A stretch of 64,000 nucleotides of DNA from Melastoma dodecandrum. Its lineage: Eukaryota; Streptophyta; Magnoliopsida; Myrtales; Melastomataceae. Every line of letters starts with the position of its first letter. The first letter of the stretch is position 1. Location of the stretch: positions 1,178,001-1,242,000 of the forward strand of contig JARUPY010000189.1 of the NCBI GenBank assembly GCA_029817715.1. Reading direction: 5' to 3'. Shown here piece by piece: positions 34,740-45,176 of the stretch. The notes beneath the pieces are model-generated. The model had not been told where the DNA came from. It saw only the letters and a program-made list of their open reading frames with translations, and did no database searches. The translations under genes were made by a program, and so were the position numbers.

Positions 34740-36006
34740 CCTCAGTCTCTTTCGTCGTCGTCGTCTCCACCAAACCTCATCCGGGGCGGAAGGTCAGAAA
34801 CCTTAATCGGTTTTTCTTCTTCTGCTTCGATGATGATTCTTCGTGTTGTTTCGATCATCTGTTGTTCGTGATATCTGCGGTTTCTTTGTGCTTTTTCCTT
34901 GAATATGGAAGGTTCCGTTGTCGATGTCGGTTCTTGTTCTGATTGGGGATTTCGCTGCCTGTGTTGTGAGGACGAAGTAAGATATAGAGGATTTGGGTTC
35001 GTTTCGGCGTGTTGAAGAATCTGGTTTCCTAGAATCTGATACAAGAATTCCGGATCACCATTTCAAAAGCTAGTATGAGGGATTGAAGTGCCCTTCCTCG
35101 TACCACGGATGGGGTCGATGTGAGACTTTTTTCATGCATTAATCTATCACGCTTCTGAAACCGGCACTCACGCGGGCAGATTAGGCGCTAGCTTAATCTA
35201 GCGCCGGTACTACTCTCGTCTGCCATTACTGGCCTCTTCGGTTGGCAAAATCTCTCGCCGGCATCGTTCGTCACGTCGCACGATTGCATTCGGAAGTGTG
35301 GGGATCGACTCTGATACCACTTGAGGGGTGGGAGTGCCAAATTTTTCTTATATACCACATAGGATGGGGCCGATGTGGGACTTTTTCCATGCATCAGAAT
35401 CATGGGGGATGATGGCTTGTTTTGTGTTTTGTTGATTGGATCGATTGAATTCTTGATGTTGGTGTACCTCTTTTTATTGGTCAGATGTATTGGTGTTCAT
35501 TAGCTTGACGGTGGTGGCCGCTGATGGCTGCATAAACGTTATGCTTTTTGTATTTCCCTTAACTCGCTTTACCAGCCCAGCCCGCCCATCTTGGATGTCA
35601 TTCTTTGCTCAAATAGGTCTAATACCTTCTGTTTATATCTTGAAAAGGTGTTGCCTTACTCTGTGTTGAAATTTTGTTGCATTTTTTCATGTTGATGCTA
35701 TCTCTGCTTTCACATTTGATTTTTCCGATTGATTTTTGTCCTGCTTTCCTGAACTGTTCGGATAAGTTGGAATTTCAGGGTATTGTTGTTTGGGTTCAGG
35801 TTTAGGTAGTAGGTATGAATGAGTCGGCTGTTGATATTGTTCATATTGAACTTCTGCAAAGTTGAGAAATGTGTGCATGTGGTCGTATAATGATGTTTTG
35901 TGATGTTCCATTACCTTTTCGGTTACTATGATTGAATTTGGCGAATGAGGCATTGAGAATTTTTAGGCTAATTTTCCTTTTTGTACTCTCGCACAGGAAA
36001 GTGAAA
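34740..36006 (+). promoter_or_regulatory. COX5C 5' leader exon and leader intron
   Basis: A short untranslated exon (about 34740-34790, C/T-rich, ending gcggaag before gtcag) and an acceptor ctcgcacag at about 35989-35997, ten bases before the ATG, define a leader intron of about 1.2 kb. An intron in this position is characteristic of plant COX5C genes and is known to boost their expression. The intron hosts the miniature LTR element at 35076-35402. The donor position is inferred from sequence only. Confidence 0.65.
35076..35402 (-). mobile_element. TRIM-like miniature LTR element
   Basis: Two direct repeats, 35076-35149 and 35322-35402, both start TGAGGG and end TCA and share gatgggg, cgatgtg and catgcat. 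Next to the right copy the minus strand reads TGGTATCAGAGTC (35307-35319), the initiator-tRNA-Met primer site. This is the layout of a terminal-repeat retrotransposon in miniature: two LTRs of about 80 bp, about 170 bp of non-coding centre, and no gene. I found no target duplication, and the left repeat is degraded. Confidence 0.65.
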
Positions 36007-36198
36007 ATGGCCGCGGGTAAAGTTGCTCATGCAACCTTGAAAGGGCCAAGTGTTGTTAAGGAGATTGTGATTGGCATCACTCTTGGTTTGGCTGCTGGGA
36101 CGGTATGGAAGATGCATCACTGGAACGAACAAAGGAAGGTGAGGACATTTTACGATTTACTGCAGAAAGGTGAGATCAGTGTTGTCGCAGAGGAATGA
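36007..36198 (+). CDS. COX5C: Cytochrome c oxidase subunit 5C
   Basis: The complete 63-residue protein matches plant COX5C throughout: VAHATLKGPSVVKEI, then a membrane helix (IVIGITLGLAAGTVW, residues about 20-35), then KMHHWNEQRKVRTFYDLL. It is a small nuclear-encoded subunit of complex IV in the inner mitochondrial membrane, apparently the plant counterpart of the animal/fungal subunit VIc/VIIa group. The coding region has no intron; the gene has a leader intron and a site II cluster (separate entries). ATG 36007 gives the usual length and lies just after the acceptor. Confidence 0.95.
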   Translation: MAAGKVAHATLKGPSVVKEIVIGITLGLAAGTVWKMHHWNEQRKVRTFYDLLQKGEISVVAEE

Positions 36199-37365
36199 GC
36201 TGTTCTCCTGACATTTTCCATTGAAAGAACTCCTACTATGAACTTCTGTTGGTTGGAATAATAAGTTGTATGTACTGATTCTTTTGGCGGGAGGTCTTAG
36301 TGTTTTGTTTTCTATTGAGAAATCTACAGAAGATGTTTCACATGGCATGATTGTGGTCGGAAAATTTAAACCTTCATGGATCTTTTGGTTCCTCTTATAA
36401 ATAAAAAACACGTTATTCATGAAGACAGCTGATTGGATGGTCCAAAAACTCAACATGGCCTTACTTTCCGCTGCTACAGACCAGGACAATTTGGACATTC
36501 CTTTACTTGACAGGTTCGACAGCTTGTTTGAATTGTATTCTCCTCCTCCTCGAGATATTTTGGTTTAGAGTGGAAAGGGACAGGTTGATTTAGAAGTGGC
36601 GGATGAGACGATTTTAGGTAAGTCAATCTGGCCTTTCATGCTTGAGACGATGAAAGCGCAGAATTATATCTCAAAGTTGGTGAAACCCGACACCTCTTTG
36701 GAGGCTGTTTGAGTATCAGGAAATTGAAACCGAAGTTGATGCCGATATTGCCCAATGAGGGCAAGGATGCCTGGGTATGAATGATCATTCAATGAATGGA
36801 AGGCAGGTTGGAGCTTGCAGAACTGCTTCTTTGGGGCCGTGCAGACTGTCAGGCCACTGCATTCCATTTGATTTGGCTCTCAAGGTTATGGACAAAAGGC
36901 TATAACGCCAGGATGACGAAGGCGATGATTGGGTGGCAGCCGCTGCATCATCTTCTTCTTTAAGTCATAGGCTGAGGCGTTTGTCTGATTTCATGTCAGC
37001 ATCTGCGAAGCAAGCAACTCGTCCAGGCTCTTCTTTTGTCGTCCTGGACTGGACCACAGCATAGAAAGAATATTTCCAGTTCTTACATATAAATAAAATC
37101 TAGTCATCCTAAAAGTTCTATCCAAATCTTAATACATCCATCCTGCCAGTATCCACCCGATCATTCTCCGCTCGAACTACAAGATCTTCCGAACGTTTCT
37201 TCTGCTTTTACTCGGGACATCCAAGACAAGGCAGAACAATAGAGTCCCAAATCCCCTCAATCCTAATCATAAAAGAAAGTTTCAACGCCTCCTTATATCA
37301 GTTTGATTCATCTTATCACGATTATACTCGCCTTCATCTCGGCTATCACCTCGGTGTCTTTTTAT
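36199..37365. other. Intergenic with a decayed coding-like stretch
   Basis: The plus strand from about 36420 to 36715 reads as protein-like text (WMVQKLNMALLSAATD, LLDRFDSLFELYSPP, WPFMLETMKAQNYISKLV) with single stops at about 36566 and 36708, and then degenerates. I do not recognise the family. It may be a gene fragment or a decayed 3' duplicate. The rest holds nothing I can support. Confidence 0.35.
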
Positions 37366-40300
37366 TTAATCTCTGTCCCTCTCTGAAGCTCGACTTCTAT
37401 GACTTCGGTCTTCCTCCCTATCAGCGTACTTGTAATCCTGTCCCGGAGCCTTCCGATGGCTCGGATCATCCACCCTTCCTCGGTGATCGGTATCCGTATT
37501 TCGACTGGCATTTGAACGATCTGCACTTCTTTTTCTGTCTCCAGAACTCCCCCTTTCAGTTGAATCATCGGATTTAACTTTCTGCTTATTGCCATCAGAT
37601 TCTCTGGCTGCATCAATATCACGACTTGAAGACATCCGATAACTTCCATCCCGATGCTCATCCCTTTGGTCCCTGGCATCCACACTTCTCCTTCTAGTTT
37701 CTCGTGAGCCACCATTGACGCCATTTCCCTCCATCCGGTGCTCATCATGTCTTTCCCTGTTTCTTTTCTCTTCCTTATCCTCATGGGCTGTCCTTCTTCG
37801 GCCAACTTCATCATGTCTCCCCCTTTCTTCATCTCTGTGCCTGCTTCTTTGCGGATGTTGTTGCTTATCAGCTGGCCATCTTTTATCTTCCTCCCCAGAT
37901 TTCTTGTCCTTGAAACTCTCCCCGCTCACATGTCGTCGATCTTCTCGGTTCTGTTTTTTAGGATAAGTCTCCTCATACTTTGAGCTACCTTGTACACCAT
38001 CCTCAAACACCATGTCATACCTGATTGATGATGGCAGGATAGTGCAGGTATTTAACGGTCTCAAAAACAGATAAATTTACAAGTTTATGTTCATAGAGAA
38101 ACACAGTGAGGAAAAAAAAGTATAAACCTGGACTTGTCACCACCATGCTGTGGATTCTCATCTCTCAAAATATACTTTGAATATGGTTGTTTTGCCCCAG
38201 AGATCCCAGAACAGTCTCTTGCTACATGGTCAGTACTCCCACATCTGAAGCAGCCATTTCCTGAAAACGAGTTTGAATATCCCAGACGCGCAGCAAATTA
38301 TTGGTACAAAATAGCAACCACGACATGGATGCTGATATTAATAGTTAGCGTGGTTAGCTCAAGACTAAGATGTTGATATTAATGTGTCCGTCACGACATT
38401 TTTTATCTGTTCATCACCAATGCTCATGACCTTTGTATAGGGCCGAGACTATAGAAGCTCTTTATTTTTTTATTTTTTTTTGGAATCTTGGATGATAACC
38501 ATTAAATGATAAGATCATATGGGCTCTTTTGGACTAGGCTAGACAATTTCTCCAATGGATAAAAATGTTATATTATCGAGAATAAAGTCAAACAAATGAT
38601 TGAGAAGATAAAGGAAATCTAACCGCTGGTGACAGATTTCTCACCTCTGTTCTTTTGGTTATCTTTGCGACGGTACTGAGACCAGAGTTTAGCAACACTT
38701 TGACTGAAATCTACATGTATCCTTCGATCATCAATCAACGCATTGTCCATCTTTTTCATCATCAGTAGCCATTCCAACGATAAAACGAAAAAGAAAAGAA
38801 AATTATTGTTTTCATAAATTTAATATAATATTATGGAGCATCCCTCCAATGTCCTCTGTATGCAAGGTACCCAAATAGACATCCAATAAATAGAAAGCCC
38901 AAATCAATCAGGTGTCCCATAAGCAGAGCAATCTACCTATCATGGGAAGGGAGGCTGGGGAAGGGGGAGTGGCATGTTAACATTGAAAATGAAATATTAT
39001 CAAAAACTTCCAATTTCCCAAAGACAGTAAAGACATAGAGTTGCATCCAGATCAACATTATTCAACACTTGTGAACACTACTTAAATATGAAAATAGACT
39101 CATCATCTGTGTAATAAAACCAATTTTAAGGAATTGTAATCCAAACATGCATGGAAATAAAAAAACTGGTGTTATTATTGATGTAAAACTTGTCAGACAA
39201 TGCTCATATGAGGAGGGGAACTCGACAATTTTTAGAAGTTTAGCCACTAGTCCACAAGAACATTTACTGCCTGAAACATGACCACTAATAGGTTATCTAG
39301 CTCTAAACTTAGGAGAGTAATCAAGCATAGGGATACATGCAACCTTAAAAAAACAATATGTTATGGGGCAATAACTTGAGAAGGTGTTAAAATAAATGGG
39401 AAGAAGGTATTAAGATTTAGCAGCAACAACCATTTGCTAAAAATAAGTGAAAATTACTTCATTGAATAACAAAGGAGATACCTTGAAATATGCCATCTCA
39501 CACGATTCTTTGGTTTCGAACTCTGTCAGAAAAAATCATAAGGAGACTGAGTAATGTGAGCAAATTCAACTAAAAATGAACTGCTATCTGACAAAAAGAA
39601 AAGGCATACTACAAGCATTTATGAATTGTGTTGCTCAACTGGCCAAGGGCAACCGGAATGCACAAGGCATTGACACAGTACATAGAAGAAGCACATTGAA
39701 GATGTGTTGAAATCTCCTAATTAGATCATGCTTCTATCTTACAGGCTTGCCATTTGTTGGGGTACAAATCATTATTAAATAAAATTGCAGAGCGATGAAA
39801 TTAGAAGACTTCATCTGGGCAAAATGGTAATAGAAAAGGTAGGATAGTGATGATGCACACTGACCAATAAATGCATAGCACAGACTATCTCCAGTTTTGA
39901 AATCACGTATAATGTCGGCCCTGCAGTGATGCCAACAAGATGAGTTCAATAAAGTATTTGCAAGAGAAAAAGGTTAGCTGATTACTTACGAGACGACAGT
40001 TCCAAACCGAGAGAAGATTGTGTGCAAGTCCTCGTCCTGCATTCATTAGACAGAAACCTCAAGAAATTTCACCTTTGTTCAGTGGATAAAGACAGGATCA
40101 ACCCACTTCACCCGTCAATCAATCTTGAAAGCTACTTAGGATGATCAATTTGTGAATTCTTATTAAAACCAAGGGATGTGAGTACTCACTTCAGTCACAG
40201 GGTTGAGTTTACAAACAAACAACACGTTGTCGGGAGGTTTTATTTCAGCATCAGGTATATCCCCAATCTATTGTATAAAAAAGGAACAGAAAGTCAGCAG

Positions 40301-42426
40301 ATGATGAGAAAGTTCAGAACATCTACAACCAGCTTTCAACTTTGATATATTCCAACTCACACTTTCAAGTACAACTGCACTAGAGTGGGCTTCTTTCACA
40401 CGAATAACTTCATCAAGCTCGGCAGGACCTAATTGTTCATCCAAAGGCACCCAATCATCTTCAAGTCGCACTTCATCAACAACCTGCTTCCCAACAAAAA
40501 AAAATGACTCCTAGAACACAACAATGAAGCATTTAATCTCGTGATGTTAGATGGACTATTTCTATCCACTTCAGTAGAGGCATTACACTCTATTTCATAA
40601 TTTTTTACGTTGTCAAATTCTAATCCTAGAAAACAATAATGAAGCAATTCATCTCACTATATTAGATGGACTATTTGTATCCAGCATGGGCATTTCACTC
40701 TATTTCATAGTCATATCCTCAACTGAGTTTACATGAACCAGATCCTTTCATCACTTCATATCTTTTTCCATACCCCATAATTCAGTATCCATACCGGTCC
40801 ACTTTCAGTAATGAATTGATGTAATAGCATAAAAAATTATTCATTGTATAGGAAATAAAAAAAAAATCACATAATATACCCTAAAGACCCTTTTTGTTCA
40901 GTTAAACCATAGCTCAAGTTTCATGCGTTTGAGTGCATCAAACTTTTTCCGAGACTATTCTTTGTTCTCTTGAAGCACAAGAAATTAAAACAAGTCAAGC
41001 TTCAATGTCAAGGCTGGTTAATATTTCAAAAACATGGAGCAACCACTCCATCTGTGCCTAATATGGATACTCTCAGCTGCTTTTTTCCTTTTCATATTTC
41101 TATTAGTGCACACAGTTCAGGCTTTTATCTACATGGGTTATAGAAATGAATGCACTGATCATGCATAGATAAAAGGATACCTCATCTCTTGGTTTTCCTT
41201 CGGGGGAAGCATCGGGAATAAACTCTGTCAGTTGGGTAGGGTCATCAAAAGGATCGTCCAACACATAAGTGTGCCGAACTCTGCACAAGCATTTGAAAAC
41301 TTAAGAACTGCAGCTAATGAAGAAAAGCAAATCCTCAGGAATTATAACAAAGAAACATAGATAAAGATTACAATAGTGAATAAAGACCTGATGTTCTTGT
41401 AGGGCCTTCCCCTTTCATCAACAAAAGCTTCATTTATTCGGGTAAGAGTTTCAAGCCCCTCTGCAACCTCCCCAAAAACCTGTAATGGCAGCGGATATTG
41501 AGATGCTCGCTTAGAAGCTATAAACAAGAATACAAAACAGGTCATGTGACATATATATTAATTCAACTGTTCTCATGGGTTTCATTGAAACGGAGGAAAA
41601 ACCATCATCAAAGGCAAAGTTGCCAGCAAGTAAGCAATTTAGAAAAGCAGTTGATCTTCTAAAATTGGGCTGTGAGCTAGTCGTCGTGATCAATAACAAA
41701 CAAGAGACAACAAATAATGAAGCGGGAAACCTTACAGTGTGCTTCCCATCAAGGTAATCCAGACCCGCCCGCAGTGTGAAGTAGAACTGCAATCGCCAAA
41801 GGCAAATGAAAATGAATGGGAAGTTGAAGGCGACAACAGTGCATGGACACGTACTAAAAGGAGGAAGAGTAAGAAAAATGGCAGTAGAAAGCTTGAGCCC
41901 AAGGCATAAAAGGCCGACAAACCTGAGAAGCATTAAGATTTTCACCGGCACTTGCCATGGCAAGTGTGCCTATCTTAGCATGTTTGAGGTCGTGGTGAAT
42001 CTCGTCAGTGAAAAAGCGAGCCTGGTCGCCATAGAGGAACCTGAATTACATGACAAAATTAAGTCGGAAAAACAATAGCTGAGGCTCTAATTCAGCATAC
42101 GAAGAGAGACACTAGGAAAGGAAAGTACAAGGAGCTCACTTGTAGATAGAATCACCGCCCTTTCCGGTGCCGGTAGGATCTCCCGTCTGAGCAGTGAAAT
42201 CCTTCTGGATGGTATGGAAAAGACACCCGTTGTAGTACTTAATCCTACATCAAGAGATCGAACAAATGAGAATAGATTGATAGTCCAGCCAACAGAAAAA
42301 GGGACGACGACGCAGGAGGGTAACGCACTTGCATAGCTTGAGGAAATTCTTGCAAGTGAGGGGACACTTTTCTGTGTAGAGATCTACCACAATGTCCCCA
42401 AGGCTTGTCACCAGCATCACCGACAT
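37366..42426 (-). CDS. CYP59: Cyclophilin-RRM-zinc knuckle protein CYP59
   Basis: Fourteen exons join in frame to 600 residues: 42329-42426, 42140-42244, 41923-42040, 41736-41786, 41388-41479, 41181-41280, 40361-40483, 40190-40267, 39990-40036, 39865-39920, 39482-39522, 38645-38750, 38128-38260 and 37366-38020. Order of domains: a cyclophilin fold from residue 1 ([35 protein letters not shown]); an RRM at about 242-320 with RNP2-like VLFVCKL and RNP1-like LCYAFIEF; a CCHC knuckle [14 protein letters not shown] at about 343-356; and a 220-residue tail rich in RD, RS and KR. In Arabidopsis, CYP59 binds RNA and the RNA polymerase II C-terminal domain in the nucleus and influences transcription and splicing. 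All domains are intact. No poly-A site was assigned. Confidence 0.95.
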
Positions 42427-43720
42427 GTCCCCGTCCGGCCACCACCGCTGCGGACGCTGGAGGTGGATGGAGGGTGGGCGATGGCTGCCGGGGGTCGGGT
42501 GAAGTCGCTTAGGGTTTACTTTCTTAGAAGAAGAAGAAGAAGAAGAAGAAGCGATTAGGTATTTCTTTCACCATTCACCGGGACCGCGGACGACGACGAC
42601 GAGGGATCGACGGGGAGAAGCGTCTGCTTCTAGAAGGGCCTCAAAATGGGCCGGGACATTTATTATTGGGCTCTTAATATGGACCCGGTGGATAGACAGG
42701 TGGGCCTTCGTATCCAAAATACGTGCACTTCTCCAAAGCAGGACAGAGGATCGCAAACGAAGCTCGTGATCGGTATCAGAGGATAGATGGAGGAAGAAGG
42801 GGAAATGTTTTACATCCACACGAGTAGGATGCGATGGTGATCCATTTGTCCGCAAGGGCCTTGAGAACTCGAAGAAGTAAGTTCCGTTCCGACCACTTGA
42901 ATCTTATAGGACCGTCCTCCTTCCCAGTAATCGAAGTAAGCGCATCGGCCAAAGAAGTAAAACGTATATCGTGGATGGGAAAACAAAAAATGTAGTGAGA
43001 AGTGATATCGAAGGACGCGGGAAGTTCCAATCCGGAGGTCGCGATGGTTTAATGGATTGGAATGTCTCTCCTCAGATCATTCCCTCAGCTCGTAAATCTA
43101 GTCGGATGGGCTCTCCGTTTTAGTTTGATGGACTTGAGTTCTTCGTTTAAATGATCCATGGCCATGCTTCCAGGTTTTCCGCTGCAACTGCTCGGGGGAA
43201 GAATCCAGACATGCGGCCAGAGAAGCTGTTACGTGACCGGTTTGTTCACTCCTTGTTAGAATTGGATTTCTCCTCCTCCTCCACCAGGTATTCTGGTTTA
43301 GAGAGAAGACTGACAGACAGTTCAGAAGTCGGCGCGTGTCGCCGAACCGAACCGCTTCGAAATATCTCGAGATACGGACAAAGCCGATATTTCGATACGT
43401 GCTTCTGGCTTTTCAACGAAGCTTGTTCTGGTTTACAGCCTATAATCCTTTTGAGTCAATGAAAGAACAAAAATGTCCTAAACTTCCAGAAAATCTGGGA
43501 ATCCCAGGAGGAGGAGACAAATATCTTGGAAAGGAGGGAGCATGCCTGTCTGCGTGCCTACGTGTAAGAAATGTTTGTCGATAAGAAATGTGTGCTCGCT
43601 GTTCCTTCATTCCTATTCTCTATATATGGGAAGCTTGCTTTCCTCCAACAACTCCATACTCTTCATCTTTCACCACAAGAGAGATCCAGTGAAGGAAAAT
43701 ATCTCTTCTTTTACCAGGCA
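42427..43720. promoter_or_regulatory. Divergent CYP59/CP12 intergenic region
   Basis: The two genes point away from each other across 1.3 kb. Near CYP59 there is a GAA triplet run (about 42527-42552) and three site II motifs (42647-42652, 42667-42672 and 42701-42706). Near CP12 there is a TATA box, TATATAT, at 43621-43627, about 94 bp before the ATG, and an I-box core GATAAG at 43580-43585, the type of motif found in light-regulated photosynthesis promoters. The middle (42780-43460) has no supported gene. Confidence 0.6.
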
Positions 43721-44104
43721 ATGGCATCCTTAACTACTTCAACTCCCATAGCCCTTTCCAAGCCGTTTGAGTCTCCGAGATCCCAACCCATCAAAGCACC
43801 ATGCGCGGCCTTTGCATGGAAGCCGCCAGCCGTTGGGTTGAGATTGAACCGCGGGGTGCTTGTCAGGCCGGTTTCAGCTGCCCCCGATAAGATCGAGGAT
43901 AAGGTCGTGGAGAGCATCAAGCAGGCTGAGGAGGCCTGTGCGGGCAACCCCGTGAGCGGGGAGTGCGTGGCTGCTTGGGACGAGGTGGAGGAGCTCAGTG
44001 CAGCTGCCAGCCATGCTAGGGATAAGCAGAAGGGCGCCGATCCATTGGAGACCTTCTGCAAGGATAACCCCGAGACGGAAGAGTGCCGCACCTATGATAA
44101 TTAG
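43721..44104 (+). CDS. CP12: Chloroplast Calvin-cycle regulator CP12
   Basis: The 127-residue single-exon protein has a Ser/Thr/Pro/Arg-rich transit peptide of about 53 residues and a mature part matching CP12. CP12 is a small, conditionally disordered stromal protein that, when oxidised in the dark, forms disulfides and links GAPDH and phosphoribulokinase into an inactive complex. The two required cysteine pairs are present: C73/C82 (CAGNPVSGEC) and C113/C122 (CKDNPETEEC). The PRK-binding AWDEVEEL (residues 85-92) and the GAPDH-binding C-terminus, CRTYDN, are also present. ATG 43721 follows the TATA box by about 94 bp and gives the expected length. Confidence 0.97.
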   Translation: MASLTTSTPIALSKPFESPRSQPIKAPCAAFAWKPPAVGLRLNRGVLVRPVSAAPDKIEDKVVESIKQAEEACAGNPVSGECVAAWDEVEELSAAASHARDKQKGADPLETFCKDNPETEECRTYDN

Positions 44105-44519
44105 ACGGGGCGCTTCTTGAAGTCGAGCGATTCCCAGCTGTGGTTTATGTAGCCTTTGTGATACACGGTTATATACTTTGGTTATAGACGAATGAACAGA
44201 ACTCTTCGATTTCATTGCTTTGGCTCAAATCGTGTCTGATGCAAGGTATTTGCATAGCACAACTCACTAGGGAAAGTAACTACAAGCAAATGGCTATGAA
44301 TTAGTTCAAGAAATTTAACTACAACCAGATAAAACTGATCTCGAACGAATCTAGAACCAACAGATATGCCTAATTACAGCTGAAATCCAACTCAGGGGAT
44401 GCGATCAAAACAAAAGAGATTGTTACATCGATGCCTCTCGACAAACAAACCCATCTAAATCAGCACCGCAGAGGCTTGGTGGATGTGGTGGCCATCGGCT
44501 CAACGGGGCAGGGCAACTG
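44105..44519. other. Convergent 3' regions of CP12 and the bZIP gene
   Basis: This holds the CP12 3' untranslated region and the probable former C-terminal codons plus 3' region of the bZIP gene on the other strand (see that entry). No further gene seen. Confidence 0.5.
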
Positions 44520-44882
44520 CTATTGCCTCATGACCATCTCCGGCACGGGATGTCCAGCTCGATCCCACTGACTTCCTCCGCGACCTCGAGCACAGTTAAG
44601 GGACCAAAGCCTTTTGGTCAGCTCCAAGATCTGAGCCCTGAGTGCGGCATTATCGGCAACAACTGCGGAGTACTTTTCCTGAACAGATTTAATCACGTTC
44701 AGCAGCTTCTTGTTAGCTCCCTGCAATTGGCTCGCCTGGCCCAACAAATCGTCCAACTGCTTCTGCTTACGCATCCGGGACCGTCTCGCGGACTCCCTGT
44801 TGGACTCCATCCTCTTCCTCTTCCTATCGCTGACGGACGTCGCTTCGGATCCCAAGCAATACGCATTCTGAGCAACCCCCAT
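44520..44882 (-). CDS. S1-group bZIP factor (bZIP53-like), altered C-terminus
   Basis: The intronless open frame has 120 residues. The basic region RKRKRMESNRESARRSRMRKQK (N-x7-R intact, residues about 20-41) is followed by a leucine zipper (LDDLLGQASQL, then heptad hydrophobics to about residue 90). Group S1 factors bind ACGT/ACTCAT sites, usually as heterodimers with group C factors. After RLWSLN the reading leaves the family pattern. The +1 frame carries TVLEVAEEVSGIELDIP, and the original frame then ends at a TAG (44520-44522) beyond which family-like residues QLPCPVEPM continue to a TGA at about 44460. This looks like two compensating indels plus a nonsense change, so the last 40-50 residues are scrambled or lost. 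DNA binding may remain. Confidence 0.85.
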   Translation of the reverse strand: MGVAQNAYCLGSEATSVSDRKRKRMESNRESARRSRMRKQKQLDDLLGQASQLQGANKKLLNVIKSVQEKYSAVVADNAALRAQILELTKRLWSLNCARGRGGSQWDRAGHPVPEMVMRQ

Positions 44883-44934
44883 TCCCCGGCCACTGTCTCG
44901 GACAGATCACCTCCGCCAACCAACCTTAATCACA

Positions 44935-45024
44935 TCAATCATGGAATCGCCAGCTCGGAGAGAACACGTAAAACCAGTAGAGGAACACGACGGAGAGCGA
45001 GCGGGCGATTCCGACACCACGCAT
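44935..45024 (-). CDS. Sucrose-control uORF (SC-uORF) of the bZIP gene
   Basis: This upstream ORF of 29 codons ends 52 nt before the main ATG. It contains SLSVVFLYWFYVFS, the signature of the conserved peptide encoded upstream of all S1-group bZIPs. In the family, sucrose makes this nascent peptide stall ribosomes and shuts down translation of the main ORF. Here the peptide continues nine residues (PSWRFHD-like end) past the usual VFS terminus, and the N-terminal part before the signature is short: an in-frame stop lies upstream and the first ATG is 45024. Confidence 0.85.
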   Translation of the reverse strand: MRGVGIARSLSVVFLYWFYVFSPSWRFHD

Positions 45025-45168
45025 CAGGATCAAGGATGAGAAAAGGCGATGATGAAAGAGATGGAAGGAGAGAAACAGAGACCCGAGCAAGAGGGAAGGG
45101 GGGGTGGGGTTACAGGGGAAGCATTTTCATGCAATTGTGGATGTTATATGCTGATGAATTTGTACACA

Positions 45169-45176
45169 TGACGTCA
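45169..45176. promoter_or_regulatory. Palindromic TGACGTCA element
   Basis: A perfect CRE/C-box palindrome with the ACGT core bound by plant bZIP dimers lies about 290 bp upstream of the bZIP ATG and about 145 bp upstream of its uORF. Autoregulation or regulation by another bZIP is possible; that is inference. Confidence 0.6.

Noticed and set aside
35071..35407. Target-site duplication for the TRIM-like element
   Set aside because: Flanking 5-mers (tagta and tgggg) do not match.
37362..37832. Open frame of 156 codons on the minus strand overlapping the CYP59 last exon
   Set aside because: It is the out-of-frame reading of the RD/RS-rich CYP59 tail; the other frame gives the family sequence and correct exon phase.
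43151..43584. Open frames upstream of CP12
   Set aside because: No similarity or splice support; they lie in the CP12 promoter region.
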